From assembly GCF_900188405.1 (NCBI RefSeq), contig NZ_FZOF01000031.1, positions 41,467-105,466 of the forward strand: a DNA stretch of 64,000 bases. The letters are read 5' to 3'. Position numbers and translations under genes: made by a program. The DNA comes from Actinacidiphila glaucinigra (GTDB lineage Bacteria > Actinomycetota > Actinomycetes > Streptomycetales > Streptomycetaceae). Shown here one piece after another: positions 17,331 to 25,395 of the stretch. The number at the start of each line of letters is the position of its first letter. The first letter of the stretch is position 1. Under the pieces are notes generated by a model. That model made no database searches. It was given only the letters and a program-made list of their open reading frames with translations, and was not told the DNA's origin.

Positions 17331-18818
17331 ATGGGCATCGCGCTGGGGACCGAATCCGTGTTCACGGCCGCGGCCGTGGCCGTCACCGTTGTCGTCGCCG
17401 TCACCGCCGGCGTGCTGCTCCGACGGCTCCGCGCGGAACGCGAACAGCTCAGGGCGGCGGCCGAGCGTGAGGCCCGGGAGATCCGGGCCACCGCCAAGGA
17501 GGAAGTCCGCGAGATCCGGGCCGACTTGGAGCGGCGTGAGCAGAGGCTCGCCGACCGGGAGGCCCGTATCGACGCCGAGTCGGAGCAACTCCACCGGCGC
17601 CGCCGTGAACTGGCGGAGGAACGCGAGGAACTGGAGCGCCGCCGCGCCGAGCTCAGCCGGCTGGAGGAGGAGCGGCGCGAGGTCCTGGAGCGCGTCGCCG
17701 CCTACACCGCCGCCGAGGCCCGCGCCGACCTCGTGCGCTCCGCGGAGCAACAGGCCAAGCGCGAGGCGGCGGTGATCGCCCGCGACATCGAGCGGGCCGC
17801 CCGCGACCGCGGTGAGGAACGCGCCCGGCGGATCGTCGCCGGGGCCATCCAGCGGGTGGCCACCGAGCAGACCGCCGAGTCCGTGGTGTCGGTGCTGCAA
17901 CTGCCCGGCGACGAGATGAAGGGCCGGATCATCGGCCGCGAGGGCCGCAACATCCGTGCCTTCGAGGCCGTCACCGGAGTCAACCTCATCATCGACGACA
18001 CGCCCGAAGCGGTTCTGCTCTCCTGCTTCGACCCGGTGCGCCGCGAGGTCGCCCGGCTCGCCCTGGACGCACTCGTCACCGACGGCCGTATCCACCCGCA
18101 CCGCATCGAGGAGGTCTACGAGCGCAAGCAGGCAGAGGTGGAGCAACTGTGCGTGCGCCACGGAGAGGACGCGCTCACCGAGATCGGCATCACCGACATG
18201 CACCCCGAACTGGTCACGCTGCTGGGGCGGTTGCGCTACCGCACCTCCTACGGCCAGAACGTGCTCGGCCATCTCCTGGAGTCCTCGCACATCGCGGGCA
18301 TGATGGCCGCCGAACTCGGCGTCGACCCGGCCGTGGCGAAGCGCGGCACGCTGCTGCACGACATCGGCAAGGCACTCACCCACGAGGTCGAGGGCAGCCA
18401 CGCCCTCATCGGCGCGGACCTGGCGCGGCGGCACGGCGAGTGCGAGGACGTCGTCCACTCCATCGAGGCCCACCACAACGAGGTCGCCCCCCGTACCGTC
18501 GAGGCGGTCCTCACCCAGGCCGCCGACGGCATCTCCGGGGGGCGTCCCGGCGCCCGGCGCGAGTCCCTGGAGAGCTACGTCCGCCGGCTCAAGCGGCTGG
18601 AGCAGATCGCCGCCGCGCACACGGGCGTTTCCAAGGTCTTCGCCATGCAGGCCGGACGCGAGGTCCGGGTCATGGTGCGCCCGGAGGACGTGGACGACAT
18701 CCAGGCGCAGGTCATCGCCCGCGACGTGGCCAAGCAGGTCGAGGAGGAACTCACCTACCCCGGCCAGATCCGCGTCACCGTCGTCCGGGAGTCCCGGGCC
18801 ACGGAGTTCGCCCGCTGA
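17331..18818 (+). CDS. rny: Ribonuclease Y
   Basis: 495 aa from ATG 17331 (MGIALGTESVF), with GGGAG about 8 nt upstream; GTG 17292 is less likely. The order is an N-terminal membrane helix (AAAVAVTVVVAVTAGVLL), a long charged coiled coil (residues about 30-180, rich in Arg and Glu), a KH domain (GRIIGREGRNIRAFEAVTGV), and an HD domain with HIAGMMAAELG and GTLLHDIGKA, which holds the metal-binding His-Asp. RNase Y is a membrane-tethered endoribonuclease that starts mRNA decay. It lies 93 nt after recX on the same strand, as in other streptomycetes. All catalytic motifs are present. Confidence 0.93.
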   Translation: MGIALGTESVFTAAAVAVTVVVAVTAGVLLRRLRAEREQLRAAAEREAREIRATAKEEVREIRADLERREQRLADREARIDAESEQLHRRRRELAEEREELERRRAELSRLEEERREVLERVAAYTAAEARADLVRSAEQQAKREAAVIARDIERAARDRGEERARRIVAGAIQRVATEQTAESVVSVLQLPGDEMKGRIIGREGRNIRAFEAVTGVNLIIDDTPEAVLLSCFDPVRREVARLALDALVTDGRIHPHRIEEVYERKQAEVEQLCVRHGEDALTEIGITDMHPELVTLLGRLRYRTSYGQNVLGHLLESSHIAGMMAAELGVDPAVAKRGTLLHDIGKALTHEVEGSHALIGADLARRHGECEDVVHSIEAHHNEVAPRTVEAVLTQAADGISGGRPGARRESLESYVRRLKRLEQIAAAHTGVSKVFAMQAGREVRVMVRPEDVDDIQAQVIARDVAKQVEEELTYPGQIRVTVVRESRATEFAR

Positions 18819-19278
18819 GCGGGCCGCCGCGAAGCCCCGTACAGACGGCTCAGCACCCCGTCCGGGCCCGCCGTGAAGCGCTCGCGCGGTGCCGGTGTCA
18901 CCGGCGAACCCAGCGGCGACCCGGCGTGCGACTGCTCCCGGAGCCGGCCAACTCCCGCGAGGTCGGCGAAGCGCTCACGCGAGCGCAGGGCGCGCCGCTC
19001 CGGTCTCCGGCGAGAGTCGTACCGCGACCGTGCAGCCCGCTGCCCTTCTCACCGCGGCGCGGGGAACGCGACCGGGCTCAGGGCCCGGCCCCGCTCGTCC
19101 GCCCATGGGCGCGAGCGCCCGCGCCGCCGGAGGGCCGGCGGCCGGTGGCGGGTCCGGGCCGTCGCGGCCACCAGGCCCGACGCGGGAGCAACGGATGCCA
19201 TGGCGGCCGTGCCGCCCCCGCCCAGGCCCAGGCCCAGGCCCAGGCCCAGGCCCATGCCCAGGCCCGGGCCGGGGTCCG
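18819..19278. other. 460-bp region without a recognisable gene
   Basis: Between rny and the convergent monooxygenase gene I see no protein with family-like composition. It contains a 7-bp-arm palindrome GCCGGTG-T-CACCGGC (about 18891-18905, a possible rny terminator), the phrase GAAGCGCTC twice (about 18875 and 18968), and a hexamer array at its right end. Confidence 0.55.
19219..19267. repeat. Tandem hexamer array, unit CCCAGG
   Basis: About eight units of CCCAGG run in tandem, interrupted once by CCCATG and ending in CCCGGG, directly 3' of the monooxygenase stop codon. It is a simple-sequence tract, not a CRISPR (no spacers). Confidence 0.85.
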
Positions 19279-20934
19279 TCAGTGGGGGACGCGGTCCTGG
19301 ACGGCGCTCGGGGGGCCGCCGCGGGCGAGGTCGGCGTAGGCGTACAGCTCGGTCGGGCGGCAGCCGGTCATCACGGTCACCAGATGGCCGTCCGGGCGGA
19401 TCAGCAGCACGCTGTGCGCCGTCGACCCCGGATAGGCCTCCGTGACGAGCAGTTCCGCCCGGGTGGGCAGGGCCGCCACCGCCTTGGCCAGCCGGGGCAT
19501 CAGGCCCGCGGTGAGCCAGTGCCGGCTCTCCCAGACCCCGGTGCCCGGCGCGACCAGGACGACCAGCAGGTCACGCCCGAGCCGCTCGTACAGGTGCGCA
19601 CGGGAGCCGTCGAGTGCCGTGACCGGGACGTCGAAGACCGCGCCGCCCGGGGGAGTGGCGCAGGACCCCAGCAGCGGCGACGGCGCCGCCGCCGAGGACG
19701 CGGAGGCCGCCGCGCCCGCTCCGCGGGGAGCGGGCAGCGCGAGCGGTGAGCGGGCGTAGACCGGCGGGGCGCCGAGCGCGCCCCGGCCGAGGTGGCCGTC
19801 GGTGAGCAGTTCGGCGTACCGCCGGGCGGAGCCGGACAGCACGGAGCGCCGCACCGTGTGCCAGACACCGCTCGTCCGCAGCAGCGGCAGCACCTGGTCG
19901 GTGGCCCGCAGCCGGGCGCCCACCGCGCCGCGCCGTTCGGCCTGGTAGCTGTCGAGCAGGGTGTCCGACGCCCCGTGGTGCCAGGCCAGGGAGAGCTTCC
20001 AGGCGAGGTTGTCGGCGTCGCGCAGCCCCTCCTCCAGGCCCTGTGCGCCCAGCGCGCCCATGAGGTGCGCCGCGTCGCCGGCCAGGAAGACCCGGCCGGC
20101 GCGCCAGCGCCGGGCCAGCCGCTGGTGCACCGGGTACTCGGCGGAGCCCAGCAGTTCGTACGGAGGAACGCTTCCGCACCAGGCCGTGAGCGTGCCGCGG
20201 ACGCGCGAGACGAGCTCGTCGGAGGTGAGCGGCTCACCGCGCGCCGGCAGCAGCCAGTCCAGTCGCCACACCCCGTCCGGCAGCGGACGGGCCGTCACCT
20301 CCGGGCCCGCGCCCGGCCCCGGCGGCTCGCGGTGCAGCAGTGCCACGCCCTCGTCGGGCAGCGCGACCCGCAGGGCGGCCACGGCGTGCCGGTCGACGGC
20401 CGTACGGCCGGGGAACCGCACGCCCAGCAGCTTGCGCACGGTGGAGCGCGGGCCGTCGCAGCCGATCAGGTAACTGCCGCGCCACCAGGTGGCGTTGGCA
20501 CCCTTGGTGCGGACGCTGACACCGCGTTCGTCCTGCTCGACCGCCTCGACGCGGGCTCCCGGCACGATCCGCGCCAGCGCCTGTTCGGCGAGCGCCCCAC
20601 GGAGCCCGCGCTCCAGGCGCTCCTGCCCGATGTGCAGCGGGGAGGGCCCCTGCCCACCGGAGGCACGGTCGCCGAACTCCACGCGGACGGTCTCCTGCCG
20701 GCGGCGCAGCGTCCGCCACGCGTCCCAGGTCGCCCCGGACTCGTACAGCCGGCGGTGGCCGAGCCGGACCAGCAGCCCGGCGGTCTCCGGGCTCAGTACG
20801 GCCGTGCGCTCCGGGGAGAGCGCGGGCGGGTGGTCGTGCTCGTCGAGGACGATGCTCGGCACGTCGTGCCGGGCCAGGCAGAGCGCGAGGGCGAGCCCGA
20901 CCGGACCCGCCCCCGCGATGATCACCGGGTCCAC
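19279..20934 (-). CDS. FAD-dependent monooxygenase (PheA/TfdB-type aromatic hydroxylase family)
   Basis: 551 aa from GTG 20934 (VDPVIIAGAGPVGLALALCL). The N-terminal GAGPVG is the Rossmann FAD motif. GSYLIGCDGPRSTVRKLLGV is the DG motif, and VFLAGDAAHLMGALGAQGL is the GD motif that closes the FAD site. The last 150 residues form the thioredoxin-fold C-terminal domain seen in phenol-hydroxylase-type enzymes (ELLVTEAYPGSTAHSVLLIR). Such enzymes hydroxylate aromatic substrates with NAD(P)H and O2; the substrate here cannot be read from sequence. It stands alone, convergent with rny. Upstream it faces away from gluD, whose stop is at 21040. Confidence 0.85.
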   Translation of the reverse strand: MDPVIIAGAGPVGLALALCLARHDVPSIVLDEHDHPPALSPERTAVLSPETAGLLVRLGHRRLYESGATWDAWRTLRRRQETVRVEFGDRASGGQGPSPLHIGQERLERGLRGALAEQALARIVPGARVEAVEQDERGVSVRTKGANATWWRGSYLIGCDGPRSTVRKLLGVRFPGRTAVDRHAVAALRVALPDEGVALLHREPPGPGAGPEVTARPLPDGVWRLDWLLPARGEPLTSDELVSRVRGTLTAWCGSVPPYELLGSAEYPVHQRLARRWRAGRVFLAGDAAHLMGALGAQGLEEGLRDADNLAWKLSLAWHHGASDTLLDSYQAERRGAVGARLRATDQVLPLLRTSGVWHTVRRSVLSGSARRYAELLTDGHLGRGALGAPPVYARSPLALPAPRGAGAAASASSAAAPSPLLGSCATPPGGAVFDVPVTALDGSRAHLYERLGRDLLVVLVAPGTGVWESRHWLTAGLMPRLAKAVAALPTRAELLVTEAYPGSTAHSVLLIRPDGHLVTVMTGCRPTELYAYADLARGGPPSAVQDRVPH

Positions 20935-21039
20935 GGCAGGGTCCCGGGAAGTTGTGCAGTCACATTGCGTATGCAACCTACTGCGCGTGCGTGCGTCAAG
21001 TGACCACACCCGCCGCGCGGTGGTACGCCTGGCGCACCG

Positions 21040-21888
21040 TCACTCCGCCGCGGCCTCCACCGCCTTGATGTCGCCGGCCTTGGGCGGCGCGCCCTTGCGG
21101 CTGCGGCGGCCGCGACGCTCGATCCAGTTGGCCAGCGCGCTGAGCGCCAGGCACATCAGGATGTAGATCGGCGCCACGATGATGATCATCGGGATGAAGG
21201 GGAAGCCCGCGCTGTTCTTGGCGATGAGGTTGCCGGTGTAGAGCAGCTCCTCGTAGGTGATGATGTAGCCGAGCGAGGTGTCCTTCAGGGTGACCACCAG
21301 CTGGCTGATGATCGACGGCAGCATCGCCCGGGTCGCCTGCGGGATCAGCACGAAGACCATGACCTGCGTCTTGCGCAGGCCGATCGCGTACGCGGCCTCG
21401 CGCTGGCCCTTCGGCACGGCGTTGATGCCGGCCCGGAAGATCTCGGCCTGCACCGAGCCGTTGTAGAGGGTCAGGCCGATCACCAGCGCCCACAGCGGGG
21501 CGGAGGTGAAGACGCCCACGTACAGCGCGAAGATCATGATCAGCAGCGGCATCGCGCGGAAGAACTCCACGACGACGGTCGCCACCCAGCGCACCGGCGC
21601 GTGGTCCGACAGCCGGCCCGCCGCCAGCGCCGCGCCCAGCACCAGCGAGAAGACCGCGGCGAGCGCGAAGGCCTTCAGCGTGGCGACCAGACCGTCGACG
21701 ATGCGCTGCTGGATGTCGGTGTACTGGAAGGGCTCCCAGAGGTACGAGGCGAACTGCCCCGAGTCGTCGAGCCGCCGGTAGACGAACCACAGCAGCGCCA
21801 GGATCGCCAGGGCGGCGAGCGCGCCGACGACCCGGTTGCGGACCCTGGCCCGGGGGCCGGGCGCGTCGAAGAGGACGTTCGCGCTCAT
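21040..21888 (-). CDS. gluD: Glutamate ABC transporter permease GluD
   Basis: 282 aa. An amino-acid ABC permease of the His/Glu/Gln/Arg type, with five to six helices and the EAA loop EIFRAGINAVPKGQREAAYA that contacts the ATPase. A 30-residue N-terminal extension precedes helix 1 (VVGALAALAILALLWFVY). The C terminus is basic and then acidic. Its start overlaps the gluC stop by 4 nt (ATGA), which indicates translational coupling. It is the last gene of the gluABCD operon. The assignment rests on family plus the conserved gene order recA ... gluDCBA ... two-component pair. Confidence 0.9.
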   Translation of the reverse strand: MSANVLFDAPGPRARVRNRVVGALAALAILALLWFVYRRLDDSGQFASYLWEPFQYTDIQQRIVDGLVATLKAFALAAVFSLVLGAALAAGRLSDHAPVRWVATVVVEFFRAMPLLIMIFALYVGVFTSAPLWALVIGLTLYNGSVQAEIFRAGINAVPKGQREAAYAIGLRKTQVMVFVLIPQATRAMLPSIISQLVVTLKDTSLGYIITYEELLYTGNLIAKNSAGFPFIPMIIIVAPIYILMCLALSALANWIERRGRRSRKGAPPKAGDIKAVEAAAE

Positions 21889-22532
21889 CGGGCCACCGCC
21901 AGCCGGGTCTCGAGCAGTCGGAAGACCGCGCTGATGAAGAGGGTGATGATCAGGTAGGCGACGGCCACCCAGATGAAGATCGCGAAGATGTTGTAGCCCT
22001 CCTCGCCGAGCGTCTTCTGCACGCTGAACAGCTCGAAGACGCTGAAGCCACCGGCGATCGCGGAGTTCTTGGTGAGCGCGATCAGCAGGCTGCCGATGGG
22101 CGGCAGCACGGTCCGGGTGGCCTGCGGCAGGATGATCAGCCGCAGGGTCTGGGTGAAGGTCATCCCGAGGCTGCGGGCGGCCTCGGCCTGCCCGAGCGGG
22201 ACGGTGTTGATGCCCGAGCGGACGGCCTCGCAGATGAAGGCCGAGGTGTAGCAGCTCAGGGCGAGCACGGCGAGCCGGAAGAAGCTCCAGGTGTTCAGCC
22301 CCAGCCGGGGCAGCACCAGCGCCGCGATGAAGAAGAGCAGGGTCAGCGGGGTGTTGCGCAGCAGCGTCACCCAGACCGTGCCGAAGGCGCGCAGGGGCGG
22401 CACCGGGGACACCCGGAACGCGGCCATGATCACCCCGAGCACCAGGGCGATCGCCCCGCTCAGCGCGGTCAGCTCGACCGTGCCGAGGAACCCCTCGCGG
22501 AAGAGCGCGAAGTTGTCCAGCAGTACGTTCAT
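21885..22532 (-). CDS. gluC: Glutamate ABC transporter permease GluC
   Basis: 215 aa from ATG 22532 (MNVLLDNFALFREGFLGTVE). A second amino-acid permease with five helices and the EAA motif EAVRSGINTVPLGQAEAARS. It pairs with GluD to form the membrane channel. It is separated from gluB by about 110 nt and overlaps gluD by 4 nt. Length is typical of the short GluC-type subunit. Confidence 0.9.
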   Translation of the reverse strand: MNVLLDNFALFREGFLGTVELTALSGAIALVLGVIMAAFRVSPVPPLRAFGTVWVTLLRNTPLTLLFFIAALVLPRLGLNTWSFFRLAVLALSCYTSAFICEAVRSGINTVPLGQAEAARSLGMTFTQTLRLIILPQATRTVLPPIGSLLIALTKNSAIAGGFSVFELFSVQKTLGEEGYNIFAIFIWVAVAYLIITLFISAVFRLLETRLAVAR

Positions 22533-22643
22533 CGATTCTCCGAAGGGGGTGCGCCGACGGCCGCTCCCGGCCGCCGGCGCATCAGGCTCGGGCTGTGCCG
22601 GGGAAGGGGGACGGGACCCGGCTCAGGCCGGGTCCCGGCCGTT

Positions 22644-23567
22644 TCAGGACTCCAGCTGGGGGATCTCGGCGCTCACGCCGGACTTGCCGAGCGTGGCGTC
22701 GTACGCCTTCTTCCAGTCGCCGTTGTCCTCGTGGTTCTTCAGGGCGGCGGTGAGCGCCTCCTGCAGGACCTTGTCGTCCTTGAGCAGGCCCACGCCGTAG
22801 GGCTCCTCGGAGAACGGCTTGCCGACGACCTCGAGGTTGGCCGGGTCCTGGGCGGCGTAGCCCTTGAGGATGGCGTCGTCCGTGGTCACCGCGTCCACCT
22901 GGCCGGAGGCGAGGTTCTGCACGCACAGCGAGTACGAGTCGTACTCGACCGGCTCGGCGCCGTAGCCGCCGTCCTTGATGCGCTGGATGGAGGTGGAGCC
23001 GGTCGCCGAGCAGACCTTCTTGCCCTTGAGGTCGTCCGTGCTCTTGATGCCGCTGCCCTTCTTGACCAGGAGGTCCTGGCCCGCGACGAAGTACGGGCCG
23101 GCGAAGGAGACGGACTTCTTGCGCTCGTCGTTGATGGTGTACGTGCCGACGTAGTAGTCGACCTGGCCGCCGGCGAGGGCGGTCTCGCGGTTGGCCGACT
23201 GGATCGTCTTGAACTCGATCTTGCTCTCGTCGAAGCCGAGGTCGGCGGCGATCATCTTGGCGATCTCGATGTCGAAGCCGGAGTACTTCTTGCTGCCCGG
23301 GTCCTGGTAGCCCAGGTTCGGCTGGTCGGCCTTGACGCCGACGACGAGCTTGCCGTTCTTCTTGATGCGGTCCCAGGTCTTGGAGCCGGCCAGGTCCACG
23401 CCGGTCTTGACGGTGTAGGTGGGCAGCTCGGCGGCGGCGGCGCTGCTGGAACCGCTCTTGTCAGGGGTGCCGGAGGAGGAGGGCGAGCCCTCCTTGCCGC
23501 ACGCGGTGGCGGTGGCGGTCAGCGCCAGGACGGCCAGAGCGGCGGCGGCAGTGGTACGGAAGCTCAT
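22644..23567 (-). CDS. gluB: Glutamate-binding lipoprotein GluB
   Basis: 307 aa from ATG 23567, chosen over ATG 23576 because AAGGATG then sits at ribosome binding distance. The signal peptide (AAAALAVLALTATATACGKEG) ends in a lipobox with Cys about 23, so the protein is lipid-anchored outside the membrane. The mature part is an SBP_bac_3 domain with GYQDPGSKKYSGFDIEIAK, VSFAGPYFVAGQDLLV and VDAVTTDDAILKGYAAQ. It delivers glutamate or a related acidic amino acid to GluCD. The same fold, collinear motif by motif, forms the extracellular half of the Ser/Thr kinase at 33837-35675. Confidence 0.92.
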   Translation of the reverse strand: MSFRTTAAAALAVLALTATATACGKEGSPSSSGTPDKSGSSSAAAAELPTYTVKTGVDLAGSKTWDRIKKNGKLVVGVKADQPNLGYQDPGSKKYSGFDIEIAKMIAADLGFDESKIEFKTIQSANRETALAGGQVDYYVGTYTINDERKKSVSFAGPYFVAGQDLLVKKGSGIKSTDDLKGKKVCSATGSTSIQRIKDGGYGAEPVEYDSYSLCVQNLASGQVDAVTTDDAILKGYAAQDPANLEVVGKPFSEEPYGVGLLKDDKVLQEALTAALKNHEDNGDWKKAYDATLGKSGVSAEIPQLES

Positions 23568-23606
23568 CGTGATCATCCTTAGGTCGGCGAACCGTCGGTG
23601 TCGCTC

Positions 23607-24383
23607 TCAGTGGTGAAGGATCTTCGAAAGGAAGTCCTTTGCCCGGTCGCTCCGGGGATTGCTGAAGAACTGGTCGGGCGTCGCCTGCTCGACGATCCGC
23701 CCGTCCGCCATGAAGACGACGCGGTTCGCGGCGGACCGGGCGAAGCCCATCTCATGGGTGACGACAACCATCGTCATCCCGTCGCGTGCGAGCTGCTGCA
23801 TGACCTCCAGCACCTCGTTGATCATCTCGGGGTCGAGCGCCGAGGTCGGCTCGTCGAAGAGCATGACCTTCGGCTCCATCGCCAGCGCCCGGGCGATCGC
23901 CACGCGCTGCTGCTGGCCCCCGGAGAGCTGTGCGGGGTACTTGTCCGCCTGGCTGCCCACGCCCACCCGGTCCAGCAGGGAGCGGGCGCGCTCCTCGGCG
24001 GCCTTCTTCCCGGCTTTGCGCACCTTGACCTGGCCGAGCGTGACGTTCTCCAGGACCGTCTTGTGCGCGAAGAGGTTGAAGGACTGGAAGACCATGCCGA
24101 CGTCGGCGCGCAGCCGGGCCAGCTCCTTGCCCTCCTGCGGCAGCGGCTTCCCGTCGATCGTGATCAGACCCGAGTCGATCGTCTCCAGGCGGTTGACCGC
24201 CCGGCACAGCGTCGACTTGCCCGACCCCGAGGGGCCGATGACGACCACGACCTCGCCGCGGCCGATGCTGAGGTTGATGTCCTGGAGCACGTGCAGCGCG
24301 CCGAAGTGCTTGTTCACGTCCTTCAGTACGACCAGGTCGTCGGCCGCCGGAACGGCGTCCTTGGGCACGGGGACTTCGGTCAT
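23607..24383 (-). CDS. gluA: Glutamate ABC transporter ATP-binding protein GluA
   Basis: 258 aa from ATG 24383, preferred over ATG 24398 because GGAG lies 9 nt upstream. Walker A is GPSGSGKST, the signature is LSGGQQQRVAIARALA, Walker B is KVMLFDEPTSALD and the switch His lies in VVVTHEMGFA. All are intact. It powers import through GluC/GluD. It is the first gene of the minus-strand operon gluA-gluB-gluC-gluD. A plausible promoter lies about 95 nt upstream in the region shared with the divergent response regulator gene. Confidence 0.93.
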   Translation of the reverse strand: MTEVPVPKDAVPAADDLVVLKDVNKHFGALHVLQDINLSIGRGEVVVVIGPSGSGKSTLCRAVNRLETIDSGLITIDGKPLPQEGKELARLRADVGMVFQSFNLFAHKTVLENVTLGQVKVRKAGKKAAEERARSLLDRVGVGSQADKYPAQLSGGQQQRVAIARALAMEPKVMLFDEPTSALDPEMINEVLEVMQQLARDGMTMVVVTHEMGFARSAANRVVFMADGRIVEQATPDQFFSNPRSDRAKDFLSKILHH

Positions 24384-24477
24384 CGGCGTGTGCTCCATCC
24401 TCGTCGGTTGACCAGACCTTGGCGATCACCCTATTGACGCTTGGCAAACGGAGTCAGCACATCTGAGGGGAACTTGA

Positions 24478-24507
24478 GCATTACGATCCGGTCACTGGCT
24501 GGTACAA
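24478..24507 (-). promoter_or_regulatory. Candidate promoter of the gluABCD operon
   Basis: On the minus strand, TTGTAC (24507-24502) and TAATGC (24483-24478) are separated by 18 nt. This is a good vegetative-type promoter in the 290-bp region between gluA and the divergent response regulator gene. Confidence 0.45.
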
Positions 24508-24586
24508 ATCCGGCACTGTGGGTGAGCCCGGCCGGTTGTGCAGCGTACCGGCTCCGTAACAGTCGCCACACAGGGCCGGGCTGCGC

Positions 24587-24617
24587 TTGACGCACACGTG
24601 GCGGATCGGCGTGTATT
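24587..24617 (+). promoter_or_regulatory. Candidate promoter of the response regulator gene
   Basis: TTGACG (24587-24592) is followed after 19 nt by TGTATT (24612-24617), about 57 nt before the regulator start. The spacing is slightly long. Confidence 0.3.
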
Positions 24618-24673
24618 CGGTGGTACAGCATGATTGCGGGAGCGTGCGGGACCGAGCCGCGGGAGGTGGACGG

Positions 24674-25381
24674 ATGAGACTGCTGCTCGTGGAGGACGAC
24701 CACCGGGTCGCCGCCGCGCTGGCGGCCGTGCTGGCCAAGCACGGACTGCAGGTCACCCACGCCCGCAGCGGCGAGGAGGCGTTGCACGCGCTGCTGCCGG
24801 ACCACGGTCCCGGTTTCGACGTGGTCCTGCTCGACCTCGGCCTGCCCGACCAGGACGGCTTCGAGGTGTGCAGCCGCATCCGGCTGCGCACCGCCATCCC
24901 CGTGATCATGGTGACCGCCCGCGCCGACGTGCGGTCGCGCATCCACGGACTCAACCTCGGCGCCGACGACTACGTGGTGAAGCCGTACGACACCGGGGAG
25001 TTGCTCGCCCGTATCCACGCCGTCTGCCGCCGCAAGGCGCAGGAGGCGTCCGCGGGGCCCGAGACGGAGGGTGCGCAGGCCCCCGACGTCATCGGGCTCG
25101 GCCCGGTCCGGGTGGAGCTGGCCACCCGCAAGGTCACCGTCGGCGACGAGCCGGTCGCGCTGACCCGCAAGGAGTTCGACCTGCTCGCGATGCTCGCGCA
25201 GCGGCCCGGTGTGGTCTTCCGCCGTGAGCAGATCATCAGCGAGGTGTGGCGGACGAGTTGGGAGGGGACCGGGCGCACCCTTGAGGTGCATGTGGCGTCC
25301 CTGCGCTCCAAACTGCGCCTGCCCTCCCTGATCGAGACCGTGCGCGGGGTCGGCTACCGCCTCGTCGTGCCCTCCGGCTAG
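24674..25381 (+). CDS. OmpR/PhoB-family response regulator next to the glu operon
   Basis: 235 aa. ATG 24674 has the strong site GGGAGGTGG. The receiver domain (residues about 1-115) has the acidic pair in VEDD, phosphoacceptor Asp in VVLLDLGLPDQDG, Thr in VMVTARAD and Lys in YVVKPYD. The C-terminal winged-helix DNA-binding domain (about 140-232) contains LTRKEFDLLAMLAQRPG and HVASLRSKL. It is 15 nt upstream of its sensor kinase gene and divergent from gluABCD, the arrangement conserved in streptomycetes. This makes the glu operon a candidate target, though no operator was identified. Confidence 0.93.
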   Translation: MRLLLVEDDHRVAAALAAVLAKHGLQVTHARSGEEALHALLPDHGPGFDVVLLDLGLPDQDGFEVCSRIRLRTAIPVIMVTARADVRSRIHGLNLGADDYVVKPYDTGELLARIHAVCRRKAQEASAGPETEGAQAPDVIGLGPVRVELATRKVTVGDEPVALTRKEFDLLAMLAQRPGVVFRREQIISEVWRTSWEGTGRTLEVHVASLRSKLRLPSLIETVRGVGYRLVVPSG

Positions 25382-25395
25382 GGGGCCGTTCTTCC

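Noticed and set aside
19219..19267. CCCAGG array considered as a CRISPR or minisatellite
   Set aside because: Six-base units with no spacers and no cas genes in the window; listed only as a simple repeat.
18819..19278. Possible small proteins in the rny-monooxygenase gap
   Set aside because: Open frames there are Arg/Pro/Gly-rich in every reading, lack ribosome binding sites and recognisable motifs, and read through the hexamer array.
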